Shown one piece after another: positions 11,643 to 22,611 of a stretch of DNA of 28,122 bases; position 1 is the first letter of the stretch; the number at the start of each line of letters is the position of its first letter. A model generated the notes under the pieces. That model was not told where the DNA came from. It did not search any database and saw nothing but the letters and a program-made list of their open reading frames with translations. Where the stretch lies: NCBI GenBank assembly GCA_013054445.1, contig JAAMPI010000688.1, positions 1 to 28,122 on the forward strand, written 5' to 3'. Source of the DNA: Cudoniella acicularis. Taxonomy: Eukaryota > Ascomycota > Leotiomycetes > Helotiales > Helotiaceae. Made by a program: the position numbers and the translations under genes.

Positions 11643-12450
11643 CTACGGCTGTACTGCAGGCATCGTCAGGTTATAAAGCCCCGAAAAAGGATCGTTATGC
11701 GAATCCGTGATAGCCACATACTCCATCCCATTCGCAATCGAAGTAGCAGTAGCATTTCCCCACACACTCGCAATAAACGCAATCGTCAGATCAATACCAG
11801 CACTCACACCCGAGCTAGTCCAGATATTCCCATCCACAACCCATCTTGCTTTTGGTACCCATTTTACCTTTGGACCAAGAACAATAATCTCCTCCCAGGC
11901 ACGTTTATTAGTCGTGGCGAATTTTCCATCCAAAACTCCAGCGCGGGCTACGATTCCAGCTCCGGTGCAGACTGTGAGGAGGTATTGCAGTGTTGGGTAG
12001 CGCTCTTTGACGAAGGCGATGGTGGAGTTTAGCAGAGGGGAAGGAGCGCGTGTTCCGAGACCGCCGGGGACCAAGAGGACGTCAAGGGGAGGAGCCGTTT
12101 CGAAGGTGTGGGTTGGGAGGACTTCGGCGCCGAATGTGGAGTTGACGTGATATTTGATCCAAGGAAGATGGTTGGTTCGGACCGGGTGGAGTGTCTCGGC
12201 GATGATAGTGAGATTCATAGAGTGGTCGTAGGAATTGAGGTTTAAAGCATCGAGAGGCCCGAAGACGTCGAGTGCCTCGAAGCCGGGGAAGACGATAACT
12301 CCGAAGCGAGTTGGCGCTGAAGAGTGTTTTAGTCCGATTGAAATACGACACTTATTTGGAGCACTTACCAGTTGTGTTATCACATCGGACATAGCTGGAG
12401 AATGCTACCAGCAATGAAACGATTCGGTTTAAATGTTTGAAGGAAAACAT
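11643..12450 (-). CDS. Secretory DJ-1/PfpI family protein (2 exons)
   Basis: Proposed exons are 12450-12369 and 12316-11643 with a 52-nt intron (GTAAGT donor, TTCAG acceptor), giving 251 residues. An unspliced start at 12392 would read through the intron; the upstream ATG at 12450 is preferred because its frame matches exactly after splicing and it supplies a signal peptide (basic start, then RIVSLLVAFSSY, likely cut near residue 23). The mature part is a class-I glutamine-amidotransferase-like fold of the DJ-1/PfpI superfamily: FPGFEALDVFGPLDAL with Glu41, then the nucleophile elbow TVCTGAG with Cys144, then SSGVSAGIDLTIAF. This pattern resembles the isonitrile-hydratase-like (InhA) branch. 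Six N-x-S/T sites fit passage through the secretory route. The substrate is unknown; some relatives are annotated as ThiJ/PfpI or as transcription factors, but no DNA-binding domain is present here. Confidence 0.87.
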
Positions 12451-12518
12451 TTTGTTTTGGAATATTGGGTGAAGATAATGAAGATAGAAGTGAAGACAAA
12501 CTCGCCTACTTTAATAAT

Positions 12519-12811
12519 CCACAGGAATTCCGCATCGGTGTATAGTTGGTCCTTGAAGACGAGATGGTGAGCTTGCTACATCCGATATATATAATGAAAT
12601 TGACATTGGCGCCGAGGAAGATTAAACACTGGCCTGGCTAAAGGGCAAGCTCTTCTTTGTAAGTCCGCAGTAATTCAGCGTCGGTGTATAGTTGGCCCTT
12701 GTGAATAGTATCATGAGGCTGCTACATCCGAGATATATATTATGACATTGGTATTTGCGCCAAGGAAGATAGGGTATTGGTCTGGCTAAAAGGGAACTCT
12801 TCTGGTAGAAA
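12519..12811. repeat. Tandem 146-bp direct repeat, two diverged copies
   Basis: Copy one is 12519-12664 and copy two 12665-12811. Shared blocks stay in register at a 146-nt offset: CGGTGTATAGTTGG (12536 and 12682), GCTACATCCGA, a TATATAT-containing block, GCC(G/A)AGGAAGAT, TGGCTAAA and CTCTTCT. The copies lie just upstream of the DJ-1/PfpI gene. No coding potential was seen. Confidence 0.8.
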
Positions 12812-13791
12812 TTGCACACGCGCGTAGATATGCCGCGTTAAACAAGACCCGACAAAAACGGAATCTAGAGGCTCCATAAGCTGACGATGTCGAATATGTT
12901 TAGCCTCTGGCGATCGGTGAGAATCTTTGAGAAGTATTGAGCAAGATTTGAGGAGAATTTATCTATTTCGTAAAGCCAAATAATCAATTGGCGCAGATAA
13001 ACTACAAGCATTAATTCCTTCTCAACGAGCAGCGGTGATCCTTAGCAAGGATTCAAAGGAGCATATGACTCGATTGACTCTCAACCTTGACTGCTTGTGT
13101 ATATGACTGTCAACGAAGGCTCTTTGAGTTTGTGTGCTTGTCTGCAGACTGCTGCAAAGACTTGGCTTCCGCCAGAAGGCTAGACCTGAGAAACTCGGAT
13201 AATTATATTTGAGGATAATGCACCCGATCATGGCAAAGCCGAATGATTGGAAGGCAAAGTCCTGGAGAGCTGTCATTCAAAGATTAGGGATGAGCGCAGG
13301 AAGCGATTCGTTGAAGCGCTGAAAACAAACAACATAAAAATGAGAAGAAATTGGACGAACACTTAGTCATCTTCCACATTATATCCTGTTCGCATATCTC
13401 AGCTTCACATAGCCCGCCAAGGGTGTGTATGTGCAGCTCTATCGAGAATGCTGATAGAAGTGACAAGTGCTGATCACAGTTGAGGTCTGATGTGGCCTGT
13501 TGAAACCTGAGGCTCCAATATTGGACTTGGCTTGGCCGAAGCATGCGGCCGCTCGCGAAATCTAAATTTCGTCCCTGAACATCGGCTCATTAACATCATA
13601 CCCACGCTCGTTGTCGGCATTCAGCGTCAATTCGCAATCGAAGGGGTGTGCGGTAGCCGGATAGTTGCAAGAGGCAGCATCGAGCTGAGACGCGAGTTGG
13701 CAAATATACCATCGGCTCTCAATTGGGGCCATCACAACTGCTTAAGCTGTCACTCGAAGCTCGACATCCTACGCACTGTATACAACACGCA
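12812..13791. other. Intergenic region and leader of MRP51
   Basis: Open frames on both strands (for example 13022-13276 and 13284-13544 on the minus strand) show no family resemblance. The stretch 13540-13791 is GC-richer, includes a GCGGCCGC site near 13545, and is presumably the promoter and 5' leader of MRP51. An in-frame extension upstream of 13792 exists but does not look like protein. Confidence 0.45.
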
Positions 13792-15222
13792 ATGGCTTCC
13801 CGAAGTGTAGCCCCCGGTGCGGCTCTTCTGCGAGCATCGAGGGTGTTTTCGATTCCACCTCCTCTTCATCAACTCACCGACCCACTCTCCACGACCGGCC
13901 GCCATACCTCAGACACAGCAACTCTTCCAATTCCTACCCATTTAGCGATTACAACACCGCAGTCATCACTGGCTATGGGGGATTGGGGTCTAAAACGGCC
14001 CCTGCCTCTACGATCGACAACCAAATCCTCAACCCCGCTTATAAGAATAGCAGCAATGGATACGTTTGAGCATATCACCGAATTTGCATCAGCAGCGGAT
14101 CATGCTCTATCATTGCGAAAATGGCAAGAAATGGGAATACCTTTATCTACTCCAGTGCCAAGGAAGGATACGAACTTCAAGAACCCCGATGGCTCGGGCA
14201 AGAGTGTGTTTGAAGATGAGATCGACTCGACCTACCGCCCTCAAACAGCCCAAAAACCAGGAGCAGATGCCGGGGACGCCAGATGGAAATTCAGCGGCCC
14301 TTGGCTGGCAGGACAGTCCAATGGCGAATTTAATGCATATGTCCAGAAAGAGGTTCGAAAGAGGAAATTGGAGTTCCAGAATTTCCTGAAAAAGGAGTGT
14401 GCATTACAGATGACAAGGAACTTGCATGCAAAGGGTGCTGAAAATGGTATTGAGGAGGCCAGCCCGATTGTAAACCCTGAGGATATCACTGAGGAGCAGT
14501 TGCGGGATTATGTTAAAGAGCTTCGCCAAGATCGTTTGTCGCTTTTCACAAAAATACGCAACTTTCTTGACCTTCCTCCTTCACCATCTAAAAAGTTCGG
14601 CCCCCTAGAGTTGTCGATGCACATGTTTGATGAGGAGAAATCCGATTTACCGCAATCTCAATCACCATATGCGGAATCCGGACCACCCAAGACGCATCCC
14701 TCAGCAGGTCTTGCATATAGCCGCACAGCCTCGACAATCTTCAACCACCCAGAATTCGGGCCTCAGAGAACAGCAACTCCGATCCAAGCCCGTATTGTCA
14801 TGCCCAAAGGTTCTGGAACGGGGAATTTCAATCCAGCTTTGGGTGTTGGCGGTTTTGTTACAGACGTTCCGATCGATGATAGCAGTTTCAACACGAAATC
14901 CCCAGCTATAGGATCTAAGCCAACAACGTTACAAGAGGGGCTTTTCCACTTTGAGACTGAAAAGGAAGGAGGCAGCAAAGTGTATGTGCAGCCAAAGTAC
15001 GCGACTGTAGATCCAAAGGGGCGTGTGGTATTGCGAGTAGCTGGTGCCGACAGGGAAGCTGTTGCTATCAAGGAGGGGAAAGGGCATGAGCTAGCGGCAC
15101 TCCCTGTTCCAGCACCCACGGCCATACGCCCAGGTGGGTTGACTAAGAATTTGAGGTTCGATTTAGAAAGGGAGATGTCGCCCGGTGGGCAATTGGCACC
15201 TGGTGGGTATGGACTAAGCTGA
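13792..15222 (+). CDS. MRP51: Mitochondrial small-subunit ribosomal protein Mrp51 (bS1m)
   Basis: A single exon of 476 residues. I chose the ATG at 13792 because it begins MASRSVAPGAALLRASRVFS, a basic, Ser/Ala-rich mitochondrial targeting sequence typical of Mrp51 in filamentous ascomycetes; the frame stays open 69 nt further upstream but that part is not convincing. The body carries the family features: SLRKWQEMGIPLSTP, then DEIDSTYRP, KFSGPWLAGQSNGEFNAYV, the acidic-basic helix EEQLRDYVKELRQDR, and the C-terminal blocks VGGFVTDVP and KYATVDPKGRVVLRV. Mrp51 is a component of the small (37S) subunit of the mitochondrial ribosome and in yeast is needed for translation of certain mitochondrial mRNAs. 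No membrane segment is seen. Confidence 0.92.
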   Translation: MASRSVAPGAALLRASRVFSIPPPLHQLTDPLSTTGRHTSDTATLPIPTHLAITTPQSSLAMGDWGLKRPLPLRSTTKSSTPLIRIAAMDTFEHITEFASAADHALSLRKWQEMGIPLSTPVPRKDTNFKNPDGSGKSVFEDEIDSTYRPQTAQKPGADAGDARWKFSGPWLAGQSNGEFNAYVQKEVRKRKLEFQNFLKKECALQMTRNLHAKGAENGIEEASPIVNPEDITEEQLRDYVKELRQDRLSLFTKIRNFLDLPPSPSKKFGPLELSMHMFDEEKSDLPQSQSPYAESGPPKTHPSAGLAYSRTASTIFNHPEFGPQRTATPIQARIVMPKGSGTGNFNPALGVGGFVTDVPIDDSSFNTKSPAIGSKPTTLQEGLFHFETEKEGGSKVYVQPKYATVDPKGRVVLRVAGADREAVAIKEGKGHELAALPVPAPTAIRPGGLTKNLRFDLEREMSPGGQLAPGGYGLS

Positions 15223-15518
15223 TGGATTATGAAGGAAGGGTATCACATGTAGAATGATGTACAGTAGAGGTGATGAAAATACTACCCAGAAAATGTACAA
15301 AACTGTTTAACATCATCTAATAGAGTTGCCGCAGGATAGGCTATACTACGGCTTCTTGTACGAGGACTCCGACCATCCGCCCAACCTGAAAAAACTCTCG
15401 TTGTATTCCTACAACATATCAAAAGAATAACCATAATCAAACTCCTCGTTTGCCAGATCCACGCATTCCCTTCTCCCTCGTTCACGCCCATTACAACTCG
15501 TTCAGTCCTCAACTTCCT

Positions 15519-15832
15519 TCATTGTCCACCAGACACAGCCGCTTTCATCCACCGCGCATCCCACGCCTCCAGCTCTCTCGCTGTAGCGACTTCTGGTTCA
15601 CTTGCTCGAGTAGTTTGTCCCATGGCGATGTCTTCAGTAGTCTCGCGACGAGTTTGGTACATTGCAATATTCAAGGGTCCAGGAGGGATTTGACTGCGGT
15701 TTTGCTCGGTAAGGGGTAGTTGCTGGCCAGATGTGGAGGTTGTCTCTCTCTGAGGACTGAGGGGTGTCAATATTAATTTCACGTGTGGAGAGATAGTGGA
15801 TGGGGTGAAATGTACATTTGGTTGGTGGACAT
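15519..15832 (-). CDS. Possible small hypothetical protein (2 exons)
   Basis: Proposed exons are 15832-15816 and 15756-15519 with a 59-nt intron (GTACAT donor, TATTGAC branch-like site, CCTCAG acceptor), giving 84 residues. The short first exon (MSTNQ) joins in frame to a hydrophilic protein that ends EVATARELEAWDARWMKAAV. No domain, signal peptide or membrane segment is recognised. The case for a gene is the clean splice pair, the ATG in the right frame and a protein-like composition; there is no homology that I can name. It is convergent with MRP51, with about 300 nt between the stop codons. Confidence 0.42.
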
Positions 15833-16854
15833 ATTAGTGTCAGCGAGCTTTTTCGAGGCCTGAGGTAGGGCTCGAGGATAGGTCTTGGAGGTTTAGGAGA
15901 CGGACAGAGTGTTGAGAATGAAGAAACTATAAGCTTGATTGCGACTGATGTGAAAATTCTGGAGACGGACAGCGAGAGATAGATTGAGCATACTTATCCT
16001 CATTGTGTTCCCTCAAGTGAGAGTACTCCAACAATTCATAGCATGCTTGAGCGGTCGCATTCTTACACTTGATAGTGGCCACCGATTGATGGGCTTTCCT
16101 ACACTTCATACCGCCTCGAGTCCATAATGATGCGCCTAGGCAGTGGCGTTCACTTGATGATATCCGTGAATGGAGGCATTCTCACACTTGGTAATCGCCT
16201 ACCGTGACAGGGGAGCTCCGCTTCATGTCATGCTTGAATAGTCATGTGGAATTGAGAAAGCAAAGCTACCATAGGTGGCATCGATGGCCCGAATCAAAGA
16301 ACACGGGTCCAGCTGGGAATTCGAGATTTGTCTGGTCGCCACTTGGTTTGCGAATGACGATGCTGACAATATGAGGTGTAGGAATGTTCGCGGTTTGACA
16401 CGGGAAACACTGACACTTATTTCAGAGGTGTAGGAATAACTGTAGCACAAGATCTAAATATATCGTTCCTTGAAAAGGGGGAGAAGGTCTAGAACTAGTC
16501 CAGATACGTTCTAGTTCTAATCGCTTACCTAGGTAGGTTAGCCGCTTTTGCATTCTTACACCTTCCGTCCAGCCTCCAACTCGGTGAACCATTTAGCACC
16601 CCCTGCCATCGCCACCATTACGACTCACCACCACTCACGAACAGCCTTCCCCAGGTCCCTTCTGAGCAAATTTGTCAATTGTTAAAGTCGCGCCAACTCG
16701 CAATCATGCCATTCATGCCATGCTTCTTTTCACACTCTTCAATCTTTCGTGAAGAGGACACCTTCAAATTGTTCCAATTATATTCTCATCAAATCGCACT
16801 GAAATTTAAGCGTTGCATTTCACCGAATACTGGCTCAGCACAACCGTAGCAGAC
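15833..16854. other. Intergenic region with degenerate short repeats
   Basis: No supported gene. Between 16058 and 16195 a loose motif resembling CAC-TTGATAGTGGCC recurs about four times (ACACTT near 16065, 16101 and 16184; a weaker copy near 16151) at uneven spacing. A 9-bp inverted repeat (TAGAACTAG at 16490-16498 and CTAGTTCTA at 16511-16519) could form a small hairpin. The part after 16540 is presumably the promoter and leader of the ankyrin gene. Confidence 0.4.
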
Positions 16855-19446
16855 ATGAGTGTGTCAACTTCGCCGACTGGAAATCGCGAGGCGCATATTA
16901 GAAGTGATAATTTGAGCTCTCTTCGACAACCTGCGAAGAAAGGACGAAAACCGAAATGGACGCCATCCAGGGAGCGTGCTGTGGGAAGATTGTATCTGTT
17001 CAGTACCCTCCCTACGGAAGACATCGTCCAAGTTCTAGAGGATAAAGAGGAGAAATGGAAGCCAGCGTATGTTTCAGTCTCAAGCTCTAGGGCTCTAGTT
17101 AACACTACGTAGTGAGGTCTCCGTAATCCATAAGGTTAGATCTCTCCTAGATCATCAACCGAACTGGCTCCGTCCCGTGACTCGGGAACAGATGAATGAG
17201 AGAGTAATGGGCTTGGAGGACGGCAAAGCGCAGCGAAAATTCCGACGAGAACTTGTACATTCACCAACTGTTGAACTGGATGGCCACCTAGGCTCTAACA
17301 TGGTGGCTCCACCTGAATACCTGAGTGCTACAATTCAAGCACCAGATTTGACAGCGTCCAATAATCTGGAAGATCTACCTTTGGACACCTTCAGCGAGAC
17401 TCCAATTCAAGATATCTTAGCAGAAGCGCAGGATAGACCACAGAGATTTCCGCTCATCTCCTCTCATCCTCAGCAAGACTTTGGAGCAGGACCAGCTGGT
17501 ATTTCTGTGGAGGAGTTTCTAGAAGAGCTCGTTCTGCCCGAATCATGGAACAATTATCAGTGGTCCTGGCAGGATGAGTCGCACTCGTCGGGAATTTACG
17601 AAGCTAGGTCAACAGTCCGAGGGGTTTCAGTGGACAGTAGTTTGAGGCGACGACTTTCTAAGTACTCCTCGCTGTATGTCCAAGCCATCTCACGTATCGT
17701 CAAAGTTCACTCGGTCGCGGAATCTTCGGCAGTTCCAAGTATAGCCCCCGCAGCTTGGATGTCGATCGCTTCTCACGATAGACCGACTTCTCAAGCTGCA
17801 ACGATCCGTCCAGGTATCAAACACACTTCCAATAACTCTCGGAATTTGACAATAATTCTGTCGGGCGCATTCCTAAAACTCGACCAGTATGTACGTCGAC
17901 AAGGCGTCTGCTTGCCAGGTATCGCTGCCCATGACGCAAAACCTGCTGGTGTTTGGAGCAATTGGTCCATAGCAGCAAGCTCTGGGTATCAGAGAAAGGA
18001 TTGGTAACCGAGCGTGCCATGATCATCAACCCTCTGACGAGTCTGTTCAGTGTGGATATCCAGTTCGTGGACATGTTCAGAAACACCGCTTTGCACTTGC
18101 TTGCCGCCCGCGACGCCCCTTTTGACACTCTTTTTGAAGTGCTAAAGGGTGGGGTGGATGGGAATGCTAAGAATACTTCGGGTCAAAGCTTCCTCCACCT
18201 TTTGAGCAGAGGCGCTGTTCGAGACCTGGCCAACGACCAACTCTATCTGAACTTTGTCCTGCGAACATTGGACAGTTTCAATGTCAAGTTCTCTGACTGT
18301 GATGTCCTTGGTCGGAGTTTCTTCCATCGACTGTCACAGGCCGCCAATACGAGTATTAATCGACTTTTAACTTTTGGGGTTCATTTTCTCCGCGCCATGC
18401 CTGCTCGAGATGTTGCAGGCTGGGATGTAACACACGACCCCGAAATCGAGACGCAATTGCAACTGAATCATGGTTTCTACCGTTTCCGATCAACAAGATG
18501 GGCTGGGCGATGCATTTACGAGAAGAACACGCTTGTTGGGACTTCTTTGCCATCGATAGTTGAGGACCATGGTCCGCAAACAAGTTTCCGACCGACCTCC
18601 GAATTAATGAAAATGTGGCTTTCAGGTATACCGAAAAGCGACAATGACCAAACAATTTCAGATCTTCTCCCCCGTATCGATGACCAAAACAGCAGAACAA
18701 CGGACGGGGAGGCACCTCTACCAACACGAATCACAGGTGCTAAGGGGGGGCTGCTGTTTGAGCACGCCCGGCTCCTCGAAACTGCTACAATCGCCATGGA
18801 TGAGCCCACGATCGAAGATTCGGGAGGCCGCAATGGACTTCAGTGCGTAGCAGAAGTATCTCTCGTCATCGCGCTGAAGGACCCATGTTCTGCTAACAAT
18901 CCCAGAAAGCGGAGGGCTCGTGACTCGCTATCCATACCCAATGTTGCTGCTGCGCACAAAGACTCGCAGCCAAAGCCAATGCAATTCCGTTATGAGCTTG
19001 TGTGGAACCTGATAAATGTTGGGGTTGATCTGAACAATTACGATCGTCACGGCAACACAGTACTCATGGCTTTCATAATTCATATTTTCGACGGCGAAGA
19101 CGATAAGAATCTGACAAAGATCTTCCAAGCCCTTATTCAAAGCGGCGCAAACGTACACTGGCGGAACCGCCAAGGCGAGACCGCACTTCATATTGCTGTA
19201 CGTCTAGGCCGCAAGGTTGCCACGAAGATACTGCTGGAGAGCGATGCCAATGTGCATGCGCGAACTGCTGAAGGGAAAGGTGTCATGGCTGTAGGGGAGA
19301 CTCATTATTTCAAGGCGAGAGAGGATCCTAAGCTGTATACTTCCATCAAGGCGTGTATGGCTCTGTGTAGGGACTATGGAGCTGTTGCTGCACCAACCAT
19401 GGTAGATGAATGGTCGGTAAGGGATAGATCCTTGCCATTTTTTTGA
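16855..19446 (+). CDS. Clr5-like / ankyrin-repeat protein gene with an apparent frameshift
   Basis: Exon one is 16855-17066; a 46-nt intron (17067-17112, GTATGT donor) joins it in frame to an exon starting at 17113. The N-terminus holds a basic GRKPKWTPSRERAVGRLYLF helix motif followed, after splicing, by VRSLLDHQPNWLRP, resembling the Clr5-like N-terminal domains of many fungal ankyrin proteins. The reading frame then changes at a run of four A residues (17938-17941): upstream reads GVCLPGIAAHDAK and downstream reads CWC then LWVSEKGLVTER. One additional A would join them (about 848 residues in all). The C-terminal half has ankyrin-like units (FRNTALHLLAARDAP near 18080; RQGETALHIAVRLGRK and LLESDANVHARTAEG near 19170-19270). 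A splice at 17888-17979 could also restore the frame but uses an AAG acceptor and deletes plausible protein. It may be a true gene with a sequencing error or a recent pseudogene. Role unknown; the architecture suggests protein-protein or nuclear interactions. Confidence 0.72.
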
Positions 19447-19924
19447 GCGCAGTCTTTGATCAATGATACTAATTTGAATGCTAATAATACTAATATGATT
19501 ACTAATGATACCAATATGAAGGCTATTGCAACGAGTTTATAGGCCAGAATATTCTTGTTGACTTCAGTGAAGAACGAAAAGAGAGGACCATCTGATGTTG
19601 ACGAAGTAGAGCTGATGAACAATACAATTTTTAGGAACCCTAACCCTCTGCACAGTCTTTGAGCTTAAATCTTAAAAAGGCTAACGTTATAAATTACCCA
19701 ACTCTTGGCGGTTAAATATCCCTCAGCACTGTATAAATTTAAGCACATCTGCGGGGTAGTGATCCCACTCAATAAACTTCAACCTTCCTCACCAATTCCC
19801 CATACAAAGTCCCCACTGTTGGAGTTTTGATACAACTGTAATAGGCTAACTGACTATCGTTGTAATTATACAAAGGTTAAAATCGCAGCAAAAGCAACCA
19901 ACGGTACCGATTCGATCGTCTATC
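19447..19924. other. Intergenic stretch with short AT repeats
   Basis: From 19461 to 19520 a degenerate unit close to AATGATACTAAT recurs about five times. A minus-strand frame across it (19374-19622) encodes two hydrophobic stretches, but this follows from the repeat composition and I do not call it a gene. The remainder is the leader of the next gene. Confidence 0.5.
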
Positions 19925-20823
19925 ATGACCAGCTCCAGCCTCGGCCCACTAACCACGACTTTCACCCCTCCCCCATCCTGCAGTTCTTCTTTCGCCCACG
20001 TTTATATTAGCACAGACCCTGGAGGCACCGGGGCTTTTGGCGGGCCTGTAACCACCGATGGATGCTTGCCGAGTAATTATCAGGACCCGTACATCTACTA
20101 TTACTCCCCGGGGATTTGTCCGAGTGGATATACTACCGCTTGCTCGTCATGGACCGCACTCGGGCCTGTTACGGAGATGGTAGTGACTTGTTGTCCTGGG
20201 TTCGGCTACTCGTACTTCTGTGTTGGGCCCCCTGCATCGGTCACTTGGGTCGCCACTTATAGGGGATGCGGCAGTGCCTTCAGCACCATGTCCACTGCGG
20301 CAACTTGGATTTCAGATAGATCAACGTTTACATTTACCTGGGGCTATGGCGATTTGAACGCCTTCGGAGTGCAAATTAGGTTCCAGTCTTCTGATGTGGC
20401 TGCCTTGACTTCGGTGCGTTCACATCCAACACTTTTTAACGAAAGCAGGTTGGCTAAAGATGAACTAATTGATATGTACCTTTACAGACTTCGGCGTCCC
20501 CTTCATTAACAGCCCAATCATTCTTGCCTACACCTACCTCTACCCCGAGCACATCAACAAGTACGCCATTGAACAGCAGTACTAGCGGGGGAGGACTGAG
20601 TCCGGGCGTATCTGCCGGGATCGGGGTCGGCGTTGCTCTCGCTGTCCTTATCCTCGCTGGGGCAATCTATATGATATTCGCTCTAGGACGCCGTAGTGGG
20701 CAGCGGAATGTAAGCGTAATACACGGAAACCCAACGAGCTTAACCACCTCTCAAATGAGAGGACCTGGATATCAGGGACAAATAGAGCAGCTACCAGTAC
20801 TCGTAGGAGGATCGAGACAATAG
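19925..20823 (+). CDS. Ser/Thr-rich single-pass membrane protein (2 exons)
   Basis: Exons 19925-20413 and 20488-20823, separated by a 74-nt phase-0 intron (GTGCGT donor, TTTACAG acceptor), give 274 residues. Residues 1-163 form a Cys/Tyr/Gly-rich domain with PLTTTFTPPPSC at the start, then YYYSPGICPSGYTTACSSW and VTCCPGFGYSYFC, a pattern I associate with a common family of fungal surface proteins of unknown function. A Ser/Thr/Pro stalk (about 164-196) follows, then a glycine-rich membrane helix at about 204-228 (AGIGVGVALAVLILAGAIYM), GRR as stop-transfer, and a short polar tail. This layout recalls WSC/Mid2-like wall sensors, although no WSC domain is present. No classical N-terminal signal peptide is seen, so the protein may insert through the single helix with its N-terminus outside. 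Confidence 0.82.
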
Positions 20824-21512
20824 CTTCTTTAAAAGCTTAGGACATCGATCAAGCAGACTTTAAGATCGAGTTTCCTTTCGCGTATATCAAGAACGTTTCA
20901 AAGGAAGAGAGAGATGGAGAATCCGAAAAGTCAAGAAGTATAGCCGTCGAGCTATATCGACCACTGAACTTCTTAATAGACTCTGCTGGATCTAGAGGCT
21001 TCTTCGAGAGGAGATTTCACAGAGTTCTAATAAGCCTCCATTGACACACTGCGGTGGAAAGGTGAAAATCCGGAGCAAGGTTCAAGCTCAGATACTTTCA
21101 TAATTCAAGGCTTGTTTGGGCGGCACCTGCAGTCACGAACTGCTGCGCTTTGTCTTCAATAAAAACCACTGGGCGTAAGATCGATGGCATTTTACGCTTG
21201 AGATCGCCATATTCCTCTACCTAAGCACCTGAAAATCGGGCTTCAACTCGTGGAGTAACTGACCTCGCGCAAAGGAAAAAAGAGTATCACAAAAAGAGAA
21301 GGGATTGTCAATAACTTGCAATTTAACAAATAATATTCTTGCCTCGCTCGAGGTACATTCAGTTTATCCATAGACTTTCGACTTCACAATAGCCAAGCGT
21401 TGGACTGGAAAGTAAACAGAACCAGGATTCCACATGTCATTACACATCATTTATCCCCCAGTTTGGGTCCATCAACCATAACCAATACCGAGATGCGCCC
21501 CTTTCCCAACCT
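20824..21512. other. Intergenic region between convergent genes
   Basis: No open frame, repeat or RNA that I can support. The region separates the stop codons of the plus-strand membrane protein gene and the minus-strand thymidylate synthase gene and should contain both 3' untranslated regions. Confidence 0.45.
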
Positions 21513-22563
21513 CTAGACTGACATTTTCATTGCGATTCCCTTGTGTGGTTCATAACCCTTGACCACAAAGTCCTCTACCTTCCACCCATCGATACTGCCC
21601 CCTATTTCACGGGCAATCTCCAATTCTGGGAAAGATTTCGGCTCCCTCGTCAATTGAACTTTCAATGCATCCACATGATCAACGTAAACGTGCGCATCTC
21701 CCATCGTATGTGTGAATGTCCCTGGAACCAAATCGCAGACGTGAGCCAGCATATGTGTTAGGAGTGCATAGCTTGCGATGTTAAATGGTACACCAAGACC
21801 CATGTCACAACTTCTTTGGTAGAGTTGGCAGTCCAATCGTCCTTTGGACTTCTCTCCCCCTGTTGTCTTTGGAAACGATACGTAGAATTGTGCGAACATG
21901 TGGCAAGGCGGTAAAGCCATAAGCTTGAGGTCCTTGGGATTCCAAGCACTGAGAATAATCCTTCTATCATAAGGATTATTCTTCAGTTTATGGATGACTT
22001 CTGCCAATTGATCCACGCCCTTGCCTGTATAATCCGTCTCGGCATCAATATATTCGGCACCGAAATGTCGCCATTGGAACCCGTAAACCGGTCCCAGATC
22101 ACCAACCGCACGGTGAGACAATCCAACCGAATCGAGGTATTCGCGTGATCCGTTGCCATCCCATATTTTTATTCCTGCTGCTGTGAGGGGCAGAGAGGAG
22201 GTAGAACCTGAGATGAACCAGAGTAATTCGGCGATAACAGCGCGGAGGAAGACGCGTTTCGTAGTAAGAAGGGGTAGGATGAGGTCTCCTGATGGGGAGG
22301 AGAGAGAGAATTTTAAAGGTTTAGGGGCGAATATTGAGTAGGTTCCTGTGCCAGTTCTATGAGGGTTGTTAGGGTCGTTCCAATTCCAGATGTAAAAACA
22401 CGTACCTATCTGGACGGTGTTCCCCTGTGTCTAAAATCTCGCGGATCAGGTCCAGGTATTGGTATTCCTCATGTTTGTCAACGGTTTTGGGGGGAGTAAC
22501 AGTATCAATCTTCTTTCCCGCGATCTGAGCTGCGGGCTCCGGTTCATTCATCAAGGGCGCCAT
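21513..22563 (-). CDS. Thymidylate synthase (2 exons)
   Basis: Exons 22563-22406 and 22356-21513 with a 49-nt phase-2 intron (GTACGT donor, CATAG acceptor) give 333 residues. The enzyme methylates dUMP to dTMP using methylene-tetrahydrofolate, the only de novo route to thymidylate. Visible family features in order: [25 protein letters not shown] (the intron splits the Arg codon), [50 protein letters not shown], the catalytic [12 protein letters not shown] with Cys204, [20 protein letters not shown] and a C-terminal KMSV close to the usual end of the family. The leading 30 residues are a polar extension. The yeast equivalent is CDC21 (TMP1). The gene is divergent from the ABCC transporter, and an ACGCGT box lies about 50 nt before the start codon. 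Confidence 0.96.
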
Positions 22564-22611
22564 TCTGGATAGTTGCGATGGATAGAATTGAAAAGTGAAG
22601 CCTCACCAAAA

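Noticed and set aside
19374..19622. Minus-strand frame with two hydrophobic segments
   Set aside because: The hydrophobic stretch comes from an AT-rich degenerate repeat and the frame overlaps the end of the ankyrin gene.
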